Source: Treponema sp. (GTDB taxonomy: Bacteria; Spirochaetota; Spirochaetia; Treponematales; Treponemataceae). From it: 64,000 nucleotides of DNA. The notes under the pieces are model-generated. The model did no database searches, was not told the origin of the DNA, and saw only the letters and a list, made by a program, of their open reading frames with translations. The translations under genes were made by a program, and so were the position numbers. Positions within the stretch are counted from its first letter, which is position 1. Every line of letters begins with the position of its first letter. The stretch spans positions 124,001 to 188,000 of the forward strand of contig JAEESN010000003.1 in assembly GCA_016286365.1 (NCBI GenBank), read 5' to 3'. Shown here piece after piece: positions 26,516 through 35,506 of the stretch.

Positions 26516-27376
26516 ATGAAAAAATCATTTTTAACAGCTGGAATTTTATTATCTATTTTCACTTTATTAACTGTAACTGCATGTAAACTCGATGTTCAGC
26601 AGGAAAAAAAGCTTAACCGTCCCGAAGTAGAATTCGTAACAGGCGGAGTGCAGATTCGCGGAACTTACGGCTCAAACGATGTAAAATACATCAATATCTA
26701 CAGACAGAATGTAACCGGCGCAACACCTGGCGATCCTGTAAATATTGGAATCATCTTTCCTTCCGGATTCGACAAAAACGATAAAACTTTTGCATTTATT
26801 GATACACAGGCTATAGAAGCACAAAAATATCAATATTTCTGCCGCTACTGCGATGAAAGAAATGATTATTATGTAACAAACCTCACAGATAAAATTACTA
26901 TCACATCGGGCTACGGCCTTTCTTCTTCTACAACAGAAGCTTCCCTTCTTGTAGACACAGGTTCGGCCACCTTTAAATACGATGAAGATTCAAAATCATT
27001 CGACATAAGCAGCGGAATTACAATGCCAACACACACACCGGCATATGACCTTGCTTTAGTAATAAAATCAGAAACTCAAACCCAGGCCTTTTTATTAAAA
27101 GAAAGCTCTTCCATCTCTGGAAGCATGAGTTTTGCCCTTGCTTCCTTCTTACCCGAAGATTTTCTTAACAAAGAAATCCAGCTTGTAGGATTAATCGGTC
27201 AGTATAAAGAATATTCAGACCCTGCAGATCCAACCAGCGCTGTAAAAAGAATATACTGGACGGGCATAAAAACTTTCACACTCACAAACACAGATGCTAC
27301 TCCTGTTGCCTACACAGACAATAAAATCACAGTAGACACAAGCGGCGGAAATACAGGAATTGATTACGGATTTTAA
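26516..27376 (+). CDS. Lipoprotein of unknown function
   Basis: A 286-residue lipoprotein with lipobox VTAC (about residues 20-23). The mature part appears all-beta, with Thr- and Ser-rich strands resembling tandem fibronectin-like modules (an N-terminal module around residues 35-110). No catalytic motif is recognised. It has a GAGG ribosome-binding site and starts 10 bases after lgt, so it is probably co-transcribed with it. Confidence 0.65.
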   Translation: MKKSFLTAGILLSIFTLLTVTACKLDVQQEKKLNRPEVEFVTGGVQIRGTYGSNDVKYINIYRQNVTGATPGDPVNIGIIFPSGFDKNDKTFAFIDTQAIEAQKYQYFCRYCDERNDYYVTNLTDKITITSGYGLSSSTTEASLLVDTGSATFKYDEDSKSFDISSGITMPTHTPAYDLALVIKSETQTQAFLLKESSSISGSMSFALASFLPEDFLNKEIQLVGLIGQYKEYSDPADPTSAVKRIYWTGIKTFTLTNTDATPVAYTDNKITVDTSGGNTGIDYGF

Positions 27377-27434
27377 TCAGCGGCACTCAGATTGACAATT
27401 GAACAAAAAGTGCAAAAATGTTAATTTTTTATAG

Positions 27435-28601
27435 ATGAATACTTTAGTTGCACTTTGTGCAGTCGGTGCCGAAAAAATTCTTGGTAACGAAATTAAACAT
27501 TTAGGCTATAAACTCAAAGACAACGCACCCGGAAGAGTTGCTTTTTTTGGTGATGATGATGCTCTTTTCCGTGCAAACCTTTGCCTTAGGACTGCCGACC
27601 GCCTTTATCTCTTACTCGCAGAATACGATTCATCAGATTTTGATTCCCTTTACGATGGTGCCTACGCAGTTGAATGGCAGGATTACTTAAATAAAGATTC
27701 ACGCATTGTTGTAGATAAGGTTCGTTCATATAAAAGCAAATTAAATTCGGAACACAGCATCCAGGGAATTGTTCATAAAGCAATTTATGCAAAGCTTGGC
27801 GACAAGTGGAAGATGGCTACTCTCCCCGAAACAGGCGAGCAGTCAGATATCCGTGTTTACGTAGACGAAAATAAAGTTTTAATTCTTTTAGACCTTTCGG
27901 GTCTTCCACTCCATAAACGTGGCTACAGAGTAGACGGCGGAATTGCTCCTTTAAGGGAAACAACTGCTGCCATTCTTTTACAAGAGATGCTCTGGAGAAG
28001 AAGAACACCTCTTCACGATCCATTCTGCGGCTCAGGTACAATCGCTATAGAAGCAACACTCTATGCTTTTAATGTTGCCCCAGGCTTTGGAAGACGCTTT
28101 GCAATTGAGAACTTACCGTTTTATAATGAAAAAAGAGCTTTGGAAATAAAGCAGAAGGAAGCAGAACAGATTCGTACCGATGTGGAAGTCCGCATTACCG
28201 GTTCAGACATAGATCCTAAAGCCGTAGAGCGTTCTAAAAAGAATGCTGAATATGCCTGCGTTATGGCCGGCCGCGCCTTAAAATCAATCGGAATCTCCAG
28301 CCACATCCCGCGGCCGGACTTTGTACAATCAGATTTCTCCGAACTTTCGGCACCTTATGCTTCGGGGCTTCTTTTGTGTAACCCTCCCTATGGAGAGCGC
28401 TTAGGAGACGAAGAGCAGGCCAGAGAATTATACAAAAACATGGACTCTCTCTGGATAGATTTCCCTGGTTGGGACATAGGAGTTATCACCTCTAACGAAG
28501 AGTTTCAAACCGCTTTTGGTCATAAAACAAGTAATATCAAAAAGTTCAAGGCAGGAAACCTCGATACCTGTTTTTACATCTACAAACGGAGCGAAAAATA
28601 A
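27435..28601 (+). CDS. RlmL-like rRNA/tRNA N2-guanine methyltransferase
   Basis: A 388-residue SAM-dependent methyltransferase of the THUMP/UPF0020 class. The N-terminal ~160 residues include the THUMP domain, followed by the methylase with motif I HDPFCGSGTIAIEA and the N-methyltransferase catalytic motif NPPYGERLG. The family modifies guanine N2 in 23S rRNA (RlmL N-terminal half) or tRNA (Trm14-like); which applies cannot be decided. There is no clear ribosome-binding site, and a TTGAAC-17-TAATTT promoter would end 7 bases before the ATG, a weaker example of the leaderless layout. The next gene overlaps by one base. Confidence 0.88.
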   Translation: MNTLVALCAVGAEKILGNEIKHLGYKLKDNAPGRVAFFGDDDALFRANLCLRTADRLYLLLAEYDSSDFDSLYDGAYAVEWQDYLNKDSRIVVDKVRSYKSKLNSEHSIQGIVHKAIYAKLGDKWKMATLPETGEQSDIRVYVDENKVLILLDLSGLPLHKRGYRVDGGIAPLRETTAAILLQEMLWRRRTPLHDPFCGSGTIAIEATLYAFNVAPGFGRRFAIENLPFYNEKRALEIKQKEAEQIRTDVEVRITGSDIDPKAVERSKKNAEYACVMAGRALKSIGISSHIPRPDFVQSDFSELSAPYASGLLLCNPPYGERLGDEEQARELYKNMDSLWIDFPGWDIGVITSNEEFQTAFGHKTSNIKKFKAGNLDTCFYIYKRSEK

Positions 28602-29197
28602 TGGCAATCATCGTTGAACACGAAAAACGAAGAAAAGAAATCCTTCAGAAATCTCTCGACGTATTTATAGAAGAAGGCTATGACGACGTAACCTTCCAGA
28701 AAATCGCAGACAGATGCGGAATCACAAGAACAACTCTCTACATATACTTCAGCAACAAACACGAAATCTTTCTTGGAAGTATAAAAGAACTCCTTTCCGA
28801 CATCGAAAAAGGTCTTGTTTCCATCATCGACGATAAATCACATAATTCCGAATCAGCACTCCGCGCCATGCTCATAAGCATTGTTGATCAGTGTGAAGAT
28901 AACAGAAAACTTTTTTCTATCGTACTTCCATATCTTTTCCAGCTAAAAAAATCAGGCGTTGACCCTAACGAAAAAGTAAAAAGACGTGTTGTAAGAATGC
29001 GCCATCACTTAAATACAATTCTCATTACTGGAATTAAAAACGGCGAATTCAAAAACATGAATGTAAAATACATGAACGATTTACTTTACGGAATCATCGA
29101 AGCTTCTATCTTCCGCATTTCCGTTTTGAATCAGAGTGATATTTCGGATATTCACGGTACAATCAACCTCGCAATAGACGGATTTTTAAATAAATAA
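28601..29197 (+). CDS. TetR-family transcription regulator
   Basis: A 198-residue regulator with the TetR N-terminal helix-turn-helix (EILQKSLDVFIEEGYDDVTF, KIADRCGITRTTLYIYFSNK) and a helical ligand-binding domain with no recognisable signature. Its ATG overlaps the stop codon of the methyltransferase gene (TAATG), indicating translational coupling. Targets are unknown; no palindromic operator was found close by. Confidence 0.9.
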   Translation: MAIIVEHEKRRKEILQKSLDVFIEEGYDDVTFQKIADRCGITRTTLYIYFSNKHEIFLGSIKELLSDIEKGLVSIIDDKSHNSESALRAMLISIVDQCEDNRKLFSIVLPYLFQLKKSGVDPNEKVKRRVVRMRHHLNTILITGIKNGEFKNMNVKYMNDLLYGIIEASIFRISVLNQSDISDIHGTINLAIDGFLNK

Positions 29198-29301
29198 AAA
29201 CAAAACCCGCAATTCCCTGATTATTCATTTCTCACCGGTACACACAAAATCACGGGCCCCCGCGATGCAATAAACTTTTCGCAAAATCATCCTTTCTGGT
29301 T

Positions 29302-29307
29302 TATAAT
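29302..29307 (+). promoter_or_regulatory. TATAAT box of a leaderless transcript (glpK)
   Basis: Perfect TATAAT ends 6 bases before the glpK ATG at 29314. A TTCGCA hexamer 18 bases upstream is a fair -35 candidate. No ribosome-binding site precedes the ATG. Confidence 0.55.
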
Positions 29308-29313
29308 TGATTT

Positions 29314-30804
29314 ATGGAAAAATACATAATCGCTTTAGACCAGGGAACAACTTCTTCCCGCGCAATAATTTTCGATAAAAACGTTCAGCAGATTACATGC
29401 TCGCAGCGTGAATTCCAGCAGTACTTTCCAAAACAGGGCTGGGTAGAACACAATCCAGAAGATATTTTTATAAGCCAGCTTTCCGTCATGAAAGAAGCCA
29501 TAATGAAGGCAAACCTCTCCGAAGAACAAATAGAAGCCGTTGGAATTACTAATCAGAGGGAAACTGTAATCCTCTGGGATAAAAAAACCGGAAAATCTGT
29601 ATACAACGCAATCGTATGGCAGTGCCGAAGAACCGCTGATATTACAGACAAACTGATTAAAGAAGGAAAAACAGATTTAATTAGGGAAAAAACAGGGCTC
29701 ATTCCAGATCCATATTTTTCCGGAACAAAGATAAAGTGGATTTTAGATAATGTTCCCGGTGTAAAAGAGCGTGCAAAAAATGGAGAAATCCTTGCCGGAA
29801 CGGTAGATACCTGGCTCACCTGGCGATTAAGCGGTAAAAAAGTCCACGTAACTGATTACACAAACGCAAGCCGCACTATGCTTTTTAATATCCACACTTT
29901 AAAATGGGATAAAGAACTATTAGACCTCCTCGATATTCCTGAATGCATACTCCCCGAAGTAAAAAATTCTTCAGAAATTTATACTGTTACAGATAAATCA
30001 ATCTGCGGATTCGAAGCTCCCATTGCCTCTATGATCGGCGACCAGCAGTCTGCACTTTTCGGGCAGGCATGTTTTAATCCCGGTGATGTAAAATCAACTT
30101 ATGGAACAGGCTGCTTTATGCTCATGAACACGGGAACAACTCCTGTTACTTCAAAGCACAAGCTTTTAACCACAATCGCAATCGGATTGAACAATAAAGT
30201 TGAATACGCACTCGAAGGAAGTGTCTTCGTTGGCGGTGCGCTCATAAAATGGCTCAGAGACCAGCTTGGAATTATCCAGACAGCAAATGATGTAAACATT
30301 CTGGCAGAATCAGTTCCAGACTCAAACGGGGTGATTATTGTTCCGGCGTTTACAGGACTTGGTGCCCCATATTGGGATGCATACGCACGCGGTACCATCG
30401 TTGGATTAACAAGAGGTGCATCCAAAGCACACATATGCCGTGCAACACTCGAAGCAATCGCTTTTCAGGTAAAAGATGAACTTGAATGCATGAAGGAAGA
30501 TTCCGGTAACGAAATAAAGAGCCTTAAAGTCGACGGTGGTGCATGCGTAAGTAATCTTATGATGCAGTTCCAGGCCGATATCCTTAATACCCAGGTGTAC
30601 CGCCCCGAAAATACTGAAACTACCGCAACCGGAGCTGCATTCCTCGCTGGCCTTGCAACTGGCTACTGGAAATCAAAAGACGAAATCAAAAAAGTCTGGA
30701 AGATTGATGCAATTTTTGAGCCTGGCATGGATGCCGAAGAAAGAAAAACCCGCTACACACAATGGCAGCGGGCTGTCGAACGTTCCCAGGGTTGGTGCCT
30801 GTAA
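29314..30804 (+). CDS. glpK: Glycerol kinase
   Basis: Phosphorylates glycerol to glycerol 3-phosphate with ATP. The 496 residues carry FGGY-family features: [13 protein letters not shown] at the N-terminus, NQRETVILW, a glycerol-site region VWQCRRTAD, the [10 protein letters not shown] segment, and the nucleotide loop ([19 protein letters not shown]). It stands alone, without glpF or glpD beside it. TATAAT lies 6 bases from the start codon and no ribosome-binding site is present. Confidence 0.96.
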   Translation: MEKYIIALDQGTTSSRAIIFDKNVQQITCSQREFQQYFPKQGWVEHNPEDIFISQLSVMKEAIMKANLSEEQIEAVGITNQRETVILWDKKTGKSVYNAIVWQCRRTADITDKLIKEGKTDLIREKTGLIPDPYFSGTKIKWILDNVPGVKERAKNGEILAGTVDTWLTWRLSGKKVHVTDYTNASRTMLFNIHTLKWDKELLDLLDIPECILPEVKNSSEIYTVTDKSICGFEAPIASMIGDQQSALFGQACFNPGDVKSTYGTGCFMLMNTGTTPVTSKHKLLTTIAIGLNNKVEYALEGSVFVGGALIKWLRDQLGIIQTANDVNILAESVPDSNGVIIVPAFTGLGAPYWDAYARGTIVGLTRGASKAHICRATLEAIAFQVKDELECMKEDSGNEIKSLKVDGGACVSNLMMQFQADILNTQVYRPENTETTATGAAFLAGLATGYWKSKDEIKKVWKIDAIFEPGMDAEERKTRYTQWQRAVERSQGWCL

Positions 30805-30868
30805 TCGAAGAACCGTTAAAAACAAAGCCGACAGGGTTTGTTTAGGTTCATCGAAAGATCGGCACAGA

Positions 30869-30884
30869 GCCCGATTTATCGGGC
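30869..30884. repeat. Inverted repeat between convergent glpK and pheS
   Basis: GCCCGA-TTTA-TCGGGC forms a perfect 6-bp hairpin with a 4-base loop in the 94-base gap between two convergent genes. It lacks a strong T run on either side, so it may be a weak bidirectional terminator or a dispersed repeat. Confidence 0.45.
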
Positions 30885-30898
30885 GACTGGTTTATTTA

Positions 30899-32455
30899 TT
30901 AGAACTTAGCCTTTCTTAATCTTACTTTCTCGATATCCTCACAGAATAATTCTCTCAAATCATTCAATCCCAATGCCATGAGTGCCATACGGTCAATACC
31001 GATACCCCATGCAAGAACCGGGCAGTCAACACCCATAGCCTTTGTAACTTCAGGACGGAAAATACCAGAACCACCAAGCTCAAACCATCCTAAAACAGGG
31101 TGCTTGATATGAACTTCGATTGAAGGTTCTGTGAACGGGAAGTATCCAGGAACATATTTTACTTCTTCTGCTCCCGCAATTTCTGTAGCAAACATCTTGA
31201 GCATACCAAGAAGGTCGCGGAGTGTTACATCGTTTCCGGCAATAATACCTTCTGTCTGATAGAAGTCAGAAAGGTGTGTAGCATCTACCTTGTCGTAGCG
31301 GAAACAGCGTGCAATACCAAAGTATTTTCCAGGAATTTCTGCTTTATGAAGCTGATGTGCAGAAAGAACTGTACCCTGTGAACGGAGGATTAAGCGGCGT
31401 GTAAATTCGTTATCAAAAGTATAATTCCAACCGCGGCTTCCTGTGTTTCCACCGTTTTCATGAACAGCCTTTACGTTGCTCAAATATGGTTCTTCGATTG
31501 ATTTTGCGTGTGTAGGATTTTTAATTCGGTATACGTCGTGAATATCACGTGCAGCGTGGAACTGTGGCATGAACAAAGCATCACCATTCCAGAATTCTGT
31601 TTCTACAAGCGGACCATCAAACTCCTGGAAACCAAGGCTTACAAGCTTATCTTTTACAGATTCAAGGAACTGTACGTAAGGATTTGTGCGTCCAGGAATA
31701 ATGCGTGCAGGAGGAATTGCAATATTGTAACCACGGAATGTTCCGTCTTTCCATTCTCCAGAAGCAAGCATTTTTGGAGTGATTTCACCAATTTCGTTAC
31801 CGGTAATTCCTGCTTTCTTTAATTCGTCTACAACCTTTTCAAAGCCTTCGATTAATTTATAGAAAACAGTTTCTCTTTCTATCATCTTGAACGGACTGTC
31901 GTTTGCACCACGTTTTTTTGCAAGACCGTTCATTGTTTCTACTTCTTCTGCAGATAAATCATCTTTGTTTAATAATCCGTCTACTGCTTCACATCCCTTT
32001 TTAATAAGGGCAGAAGTAACGGTAATTCTGGAAGGAAGATCTTTACCTGTGTATTCAACCTTCTTTTCGGCATTCATCTGTAAAACGCCTTCCTTTACAA
32101 GAGGACCGAATGCAGAACCAACATCCTTCTGTTCAAGACCGATTCCACTAGCGATTTCCGGCATTGTGTGGGCACCGTTATTCTTTAAGAATTTAACCAT
32201 TCTTTCTTCTACAGTGCCTGTTTTTGCCATAGCGCGGCCAAAATCTGTAATTTCAAAATATGTATGTGGAGTTCTGCGGATTTCTTTTAATAATTCTTTT
32301 CCGGAAAGCCATGAAAAAGCCTGATTGGCATGACCTTCTTTATAATCCAGTTCCTTCTGAAGTTTTTCCGAAGTAAGCTCATCCTTTCCCGTATACTTTA
32401 ATAAAACTTTAATCTCGAGCGGATGAAGATTTTTGATAATGTTTTTAATGTCCAT
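30899..32455 (-). CDS. pheS: Phenylalanyl-tRNA synthetase alpha chain, archaeal/eukaryal type
   Basis: Charges tRNA-Phe. At 518 residues it is much longer than the usual bacterial PheS (~330-350): the N-terminal ~200 residues form winged-helix domains (ELTSEKLQKELDYKEGHANQ), followed by a class II catalytic core with motif 2 (FGIARCFRYDKVDATH) and motif 3 (AWGIGIDRMAL). This is the archaeal/eukaryal form known from spirochaetes, taken as an old lateral transfer. I start it at the ATG at 32455, with AGGA 8 bases upstream. An open frame continues upstream to 32512, but those codons (VPEHVEGF) come from a dispersed intergenic repeat. No pheT is in the window. Confidence 0.94.
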   Translation of the reverse strand: MDIKNIIKNLHPLEIKVLLKYTGKDELTSEKLQKELDYKEGHANQAFSWLSGKELLKEIRRTPHTYFEITDFGRAMAKTGTVEERMVKFLKNNGAHTMPEIASGIGLEQKDVGSAFGPLVKEGVLQMNAEKKVEYTGKDLPSRITVTSALIKKGCEAVDGLLNKDDLSAEEVETMNGLAKKRGANDSPFKMIERETVFYKLIEGFEKVVDELKKAGITGNEIGEITPKMLASGEWKDGTFRGYNIAIPPARIIPGRTNPYVQFLESVKDKLVSLGFQEFDGPLVETEFWNGDALFMPQFHAARDIHDVYRIKNPTHAKSIEEPYLSNVKAVHENGGNTGSRGWNYTFDNEFTRRLILRSQGTVLSAHQLHKAEIPGKYFGIARCFRYDKVDATHLSDFYQTEGIIAGNDVTLRDLLGMLKMFATEIAGAEEVKYVPGYFPFTEPSIEVHIKHPVLGWFELGGSGIFRPEVTKAMGVDCPVLAWGIGIDRMALMALGLNDLRELFCEDIEKVRLRKAKF

Positions 32456-32473
32456 TTTGAATGTCCTGTTTAT

Positions 32474-32518
32474 GGTGATTTCGACAAACCCTTCGACATG
32501 CTCAGGGACCACTCAACC
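32474..32518. repeat. PEHVEGF-type dispersed repeat
   Basis: This stretch contains TTCGACAAACCC followed by TTCGACATGCTCAGGG, a short semi-palindromic repeat found between genes in many unrelated bacteria. Read on the minus strand it encodes VPEHVEGFVEI, a well-known false N-terminal extension. Only one copy is present in the window. Confidence 0.65.
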
Positions 32519-32525
32519 ACCGCAC

Positions 32526-32566
32526 AAAAAAAAATAAACCGGTGTAATCTTATAATTTACACCGGT
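32526..32566 (-). terminator. Rho-independent terminator
   Basis: A perfect 10-bp stem ACCGGTGTAA/TTACACCGGT with a 9-base loop (32538-32566) is followed on the minus strand by a T-rich run. It ends the five-gene run 37087 to 32604. Confidence 0.85.
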
Positions 32567-32603
32567 CTTTATTGTACTATATTTGAAATAAAATAAAAAT
32601 ACC

Positions 32604-32999
32604 TTATCTCGAAAATTTTACGTAACTTATCAACATTGCTTTACGTCGTCCGTTATCGTCTTTAAAGAAACGTTCTCTGTCATCAGTAAGATATCTGTAA
32701 TTATAGTATTTATGCTCTTTCTGGAAATCAGCAAGACATTCCAGAATTGTATTCATTGCTTCACCTCTGTCGTAAGTAACATACATACATTCATAATAGA
32801 TACGTACTTCATCATACAATGGCATATATTCAATCTTTACCGAAGCTGTCTCATCATAAATATGCTGATCCTTTGGAACTATAACTTCTACTTTTAATTT
32901 CTGAGATTCAATTTCCTCGTCTGTTTTAGCATTATTCTGTCCGAACAAAGCTGCACACATAACTGCCAAACAAGAAAGCAATACAATTCGTCTTTTCAT
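32604..32999 (-). CDS. Small exported protein of unknown function
   Basis: A 131-residue protein with a cleavable signal peptide (core LLSCLAVMCAALFG; no acceptable lipobox). The mature ~110 residues are charged, with repeated Tyr and Glu, and show no recognised family. A strong GGAGG ribosome-binding site precedes the ATG. It is last in the run that includes the GGDEF and rhomboid genes and is followed by a strong terminator. Confidence 0.65.
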   Translation of the reverse strand: MKRRIVLLSCLAVMCAALFGQNNAKTDEEIESQKLKVEVIVPKDQHIYDETASVKIEYMPLYDEVRIYYECMYVTYDRGEAMNTILECLADFQKEHKYYNYRYLTDDRERFFKDDNGRRKAMLISYVKFSR

Positions 33000-33014
33000 A
33001 CAAGGATCCTCCTG

Positions 33015-33824
33015 TTAAAACTGCGAATACTCTTTTATTTTACCGTATTCTAGGAAAAAATCAAGAATTATTACATAGCGTCCCTGATCAATTCCAAGAG
33101 TAGGAACCTTACGGATTAAAACTTTACCTGTGATTTCCTTGGGCTTATTCTTAATCTTTTTACGGTAAAAATTCCTTACGGCATTCTTTAAAGCATCTTC
33201 CGACGCTTCCTTAATTCCATCAAAACCTTTTTCCAGAGGCCCATAACCACGCCCCTGAATTATAGGATTATTGATGGATGACCACAGATTATAAGTCTGA
33301 ACCTGATGATCGGTCCTCTCATAATCTACCCAGCAGCAGAATTTGTTATCTTCTATCCACGGAGAAGAATATACTATTTGATTTGAACTTTTTTCTAAGG
33401 TCTGTATTTCTTTTATTTCAAGAAATTCACTCACACGGCGCGCTTTATCGGACGGCACATAAGTAAATTCCCATCCATAAACCATTCCGCGGACTAAAAA
33501 AGGACTTATTTCCTTAATTCTTCCAACGGCATATGAATAAGGTTTGTTTTCTTCATCATCACTCTGCGCCCCTCCGGCACCTCCGAATCCCTCATCATCA
33601 ACTGATTTATCTCCTGCTTCATCATCTGCGGAATCTTCTGATTTTTTATTTTTTTCCGCAGTTTCCTGTTTTAATTCAAGACCAGGATAAGCATCAACTT
33701 CGGCCCAGATAGGAAATCTTATATGACGAACAAGAGATGGAGTTTCTGCAACAACAGTAAAGCATATCAATAAAACAAAAAGAGAAACTATTAATTGTCT
33801 GAATCTTTTAACGTTCTTTTCCAT
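33015..33824 (-). CDS. Exported protein with acidic linker, unknown function
   Basis: A 269-residue protein with a signal peptide (LIVSLFVLLICFTVVAE). Residues ~55-90 are an Asp/Glu/Ser/Gly-rich linker; the C-terminal ~150 residues form a compact alpha/beta region I do not recognise. Its start lies 34 bases inside the end of the rhomboid gene, an unusually long overlap, and the signal peptide supports this start. It may work at the envelope together with its small exported neighbour. Confidence 0.65.
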   Translation of the reverse strand: MEKNVKRFRQLIVSLFVLLICFTVVAETPSLVRHIRFPIWAEVDAYPGLELKQETAEKNKKSEDSADDEAGDKSVDDEGFGGAGGAQSDDEENKPYSYAVGRIKEISPFLVRGMVYGWEFTYVPSDKARRVSEFLEIKEIQTLEKSSNQIVYSSPWIEDNKFCCWVDYERTDHQVQTYNLWSSINNPIIQGRGYGPLEKGFDGIKEASEDALKNAVRNFYRKKIKNKPKEITGKVLIRKVPTLGIDQGRYVIILDFFLEYGKIKEYSQF

Positions 33825-34429
33825 ACTTTAAAAGGATGAACTCCAAACCTTATCACAAAATATAATCCGGCTGCCACAAAGCCAAACAGATGAGTGTAAT
33901 GAGCTATGTGCGAACCGTAATTAAAACTTGTTACAAACTCAATCACAGCATAAATGAAGACAAGAATCGGCGCACGAACAGGTATTATTCCCCAGATAAA
34001 AATCCTTGAACGGGGGAAAATAACTGCATATGCAAATAAAATTGCATAAAGAACACCGCTTGCTCCAATCAGATTCACAAAGGGCTGGCCGGACAAAGCG
34101 TAAACTATTAACGAAAACAATCCTCCAAGCACGCCCGTTACAAGATAAAACATAAGAAATTCTTTAGAACCTACGGCTTTTTCTACAGTCACTCCGAACA
34201 TGATAATACCAAACATATTCCAGAAAAGATGACTAAAGTTGTATTGGGTAAACATATAGGTGATTATGCGCCAGAACTGCTTTCCTTCTATTACCGAATA
34301 CAGATTGAGCGAAAAAATACTTGCAATATTAGATCTTTGTGCAAGCAGAAAAACGGCAACATTGATTGCTACCATTATAAAAGTGACATAAAAATACGAG
34401 TAGTTGAATTTTTTTCGTAAAAAAGACAT
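33791..34429 (-). CDS. Rhomboid-family intramembrane serine protease
   Basis: A 212-residue six-helix membrane protein. The catalytic Ser is in GASGVLYA and the catalytic His in HYTHLFGFVAAG, with the upstream HLFWNMFG segment as in bacterial rhomboids. It cleaves membrane proteins within the bilayer; substrates are unknown. I start it at the ATG at 34429 with GGGA upstream; a TTG 12 bases earlier is in frame. It follows the GGDEF gene by 18 bases. Confidence 0.9.
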   Translation of the reverse strand: MSFLRKKFNYSYFYVTFIMVAINVAVFLLAQRSNIASIFSLNLYSVIEGKQFWRIITYMFTQYNFSHLFWNMFGIIMFGVTVEKAVGSKEFLMFYLVTGVLGGLFSLIVYALSGQPFVNLIGASGVLYAILFAYAVIFPRSRIFIWGIIPVRAPILVFIYAVIEFVTSFNYGSHIAHYTHLFGFVAAGLYFVIRFGVHPFKVWKRTLKDSDN

Positions 34430-34447
34430 TTGCGTTCCCAATAATGA

Positions 34448-35503
34448 TTATATTTCTGATGCAGGATCAAAGAAGGTTACCCTGTTTCTTCCTGCACTCT
34501 TAGATAAATATAATCCTTTATCGGCCTGATTGACAAATTCATTCGGTGTATTTACGAGATTTGTTCTTGTGTCGAAAACAGAAACTCCTACCGAGATGGT
34601 TACATGAAGATGCTGATCATTGAATACAAAATCATATTCATCAATTGCTGTTCGGATTCTTTCTGCCACAGACATTGCTTCTTCTTTGCCTGTATTGTTC
34701 AAAAGAACCGTGAACTCTTCTCCACCATAACGGCTGGCAACATCAGTTTCCCTTAAACTCTGCTTTATGATATTTGCAACAGAAATAAGAACGAAGTCGC
34801 CGCATTCATGTCCGTAAGTATCATTAAATTTCTTAAAGAAATCTATATCAAACATAAGAACAGAAATATTTGAGTTAGTTAAAAATGCGTTATCCATCTC
34901 CTGCGAAAGAAGATTAAAGAAATAATACTTGAGCTTAAGATGAGTCATCATATCTGTAGAAGACTTTTCGAGTAAAGCCGCATTATTTATGGCAACGCTA
35001 GCCAGAGAGCCGATAAGCATTATCTGATTTTTTTCGTAATCTGTATAATCATTATTATCTTCGATTGCAATTCTTTCCTGGAGGAGTAAAAATCCATTAA
35101 GGTGATTATTCTGAATAAGCGGGATAAGGAGGGTTGGATTTAATTTTGCAATAAGTTCAACATCCTTATCGTTATTTGTAAGTTGTTTTAATTCAGTAAA
35201 TGATAACGGTCTTTTTTCTGCAAGAAGTGTTGTGATTACAGGAGAAGAGCCCGACAGAACAATGCTTCCAGGCTGTTCACTTGTTTCCAGTATAAACTGA
35301 TCATTAGTGATTAAATCACGAACAAAAATATCTGCACCAAGAACATGCATCTGTGCCATACAGATGTAGACAATAGACTCCAGAAGGTTACTAAAATCCA
35401 GATTTGAACAGAACGATTTTGCTATATCAAGCATCTGTTCGAGGTCGTAAATTCTTTTTTCGTTCTGAACGTTTGTATTATTCTCTTCTTTTTTCTCCAA
35501 CAT
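34448..35503 (-). CDS. GAF-GGDEF diguanylate cyclase
   Basis: A 351-residue cytoplasmic enzyme expected to make cyclic di-GMP. Residues ~20-175 look like a GAF sensor domain, and the rest is a GGDEF domain with intact active site RYGGEEF. The inhibitory I-site RxxD is present five residues before it (RETD), so product feedback is likely. It sits 3 bases downstream of a spirochaete-type unknown gene and upstream of the rhomboid. A PilZ protein at 55696 is one possible reader in this window. Confidence 0.92.
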   Translation of the reverse strand: MLEKKEENNTNVQNEKRIYDLEQMLDIAKSFCSNLDFSNLLESIVYICMAQMHVLGADIFVRDLITNDQFILETSEQPGSIVLSGSSPVITTLLAEKRPLSFTELKQLTNNDKDVELIAKLNPTLLIPLIQNNHLNGFLLLQERIAIEDNNDYTDYEKNQIMLIGSLASVAINNAALLEKSSTDMMTHLKLKYYFFNLLSQEMDNAFLTNSNISVLMFDIDFFKKFNDTYGHECGDFVLISVANIIKQSLRETDVASRYGGEEFTVLLNNTGKEEAMSVAERIRTAIDEYDFVFNDQHLHVTISVGVSVFDTRTNLVNTPNEFVNQADKGLYLSKSAGRNRVTFFDPASEI

Positions 35504-35506
35504 AAA

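Noticed and set aside
32456-32512. N-terminal extension of PheS beginning MVPEHVEGF
   Set aside because: Encoded by a dispersed intergenic repeat; a proper ribosome-binding site and typical PheS N-terminus begin at 32455.
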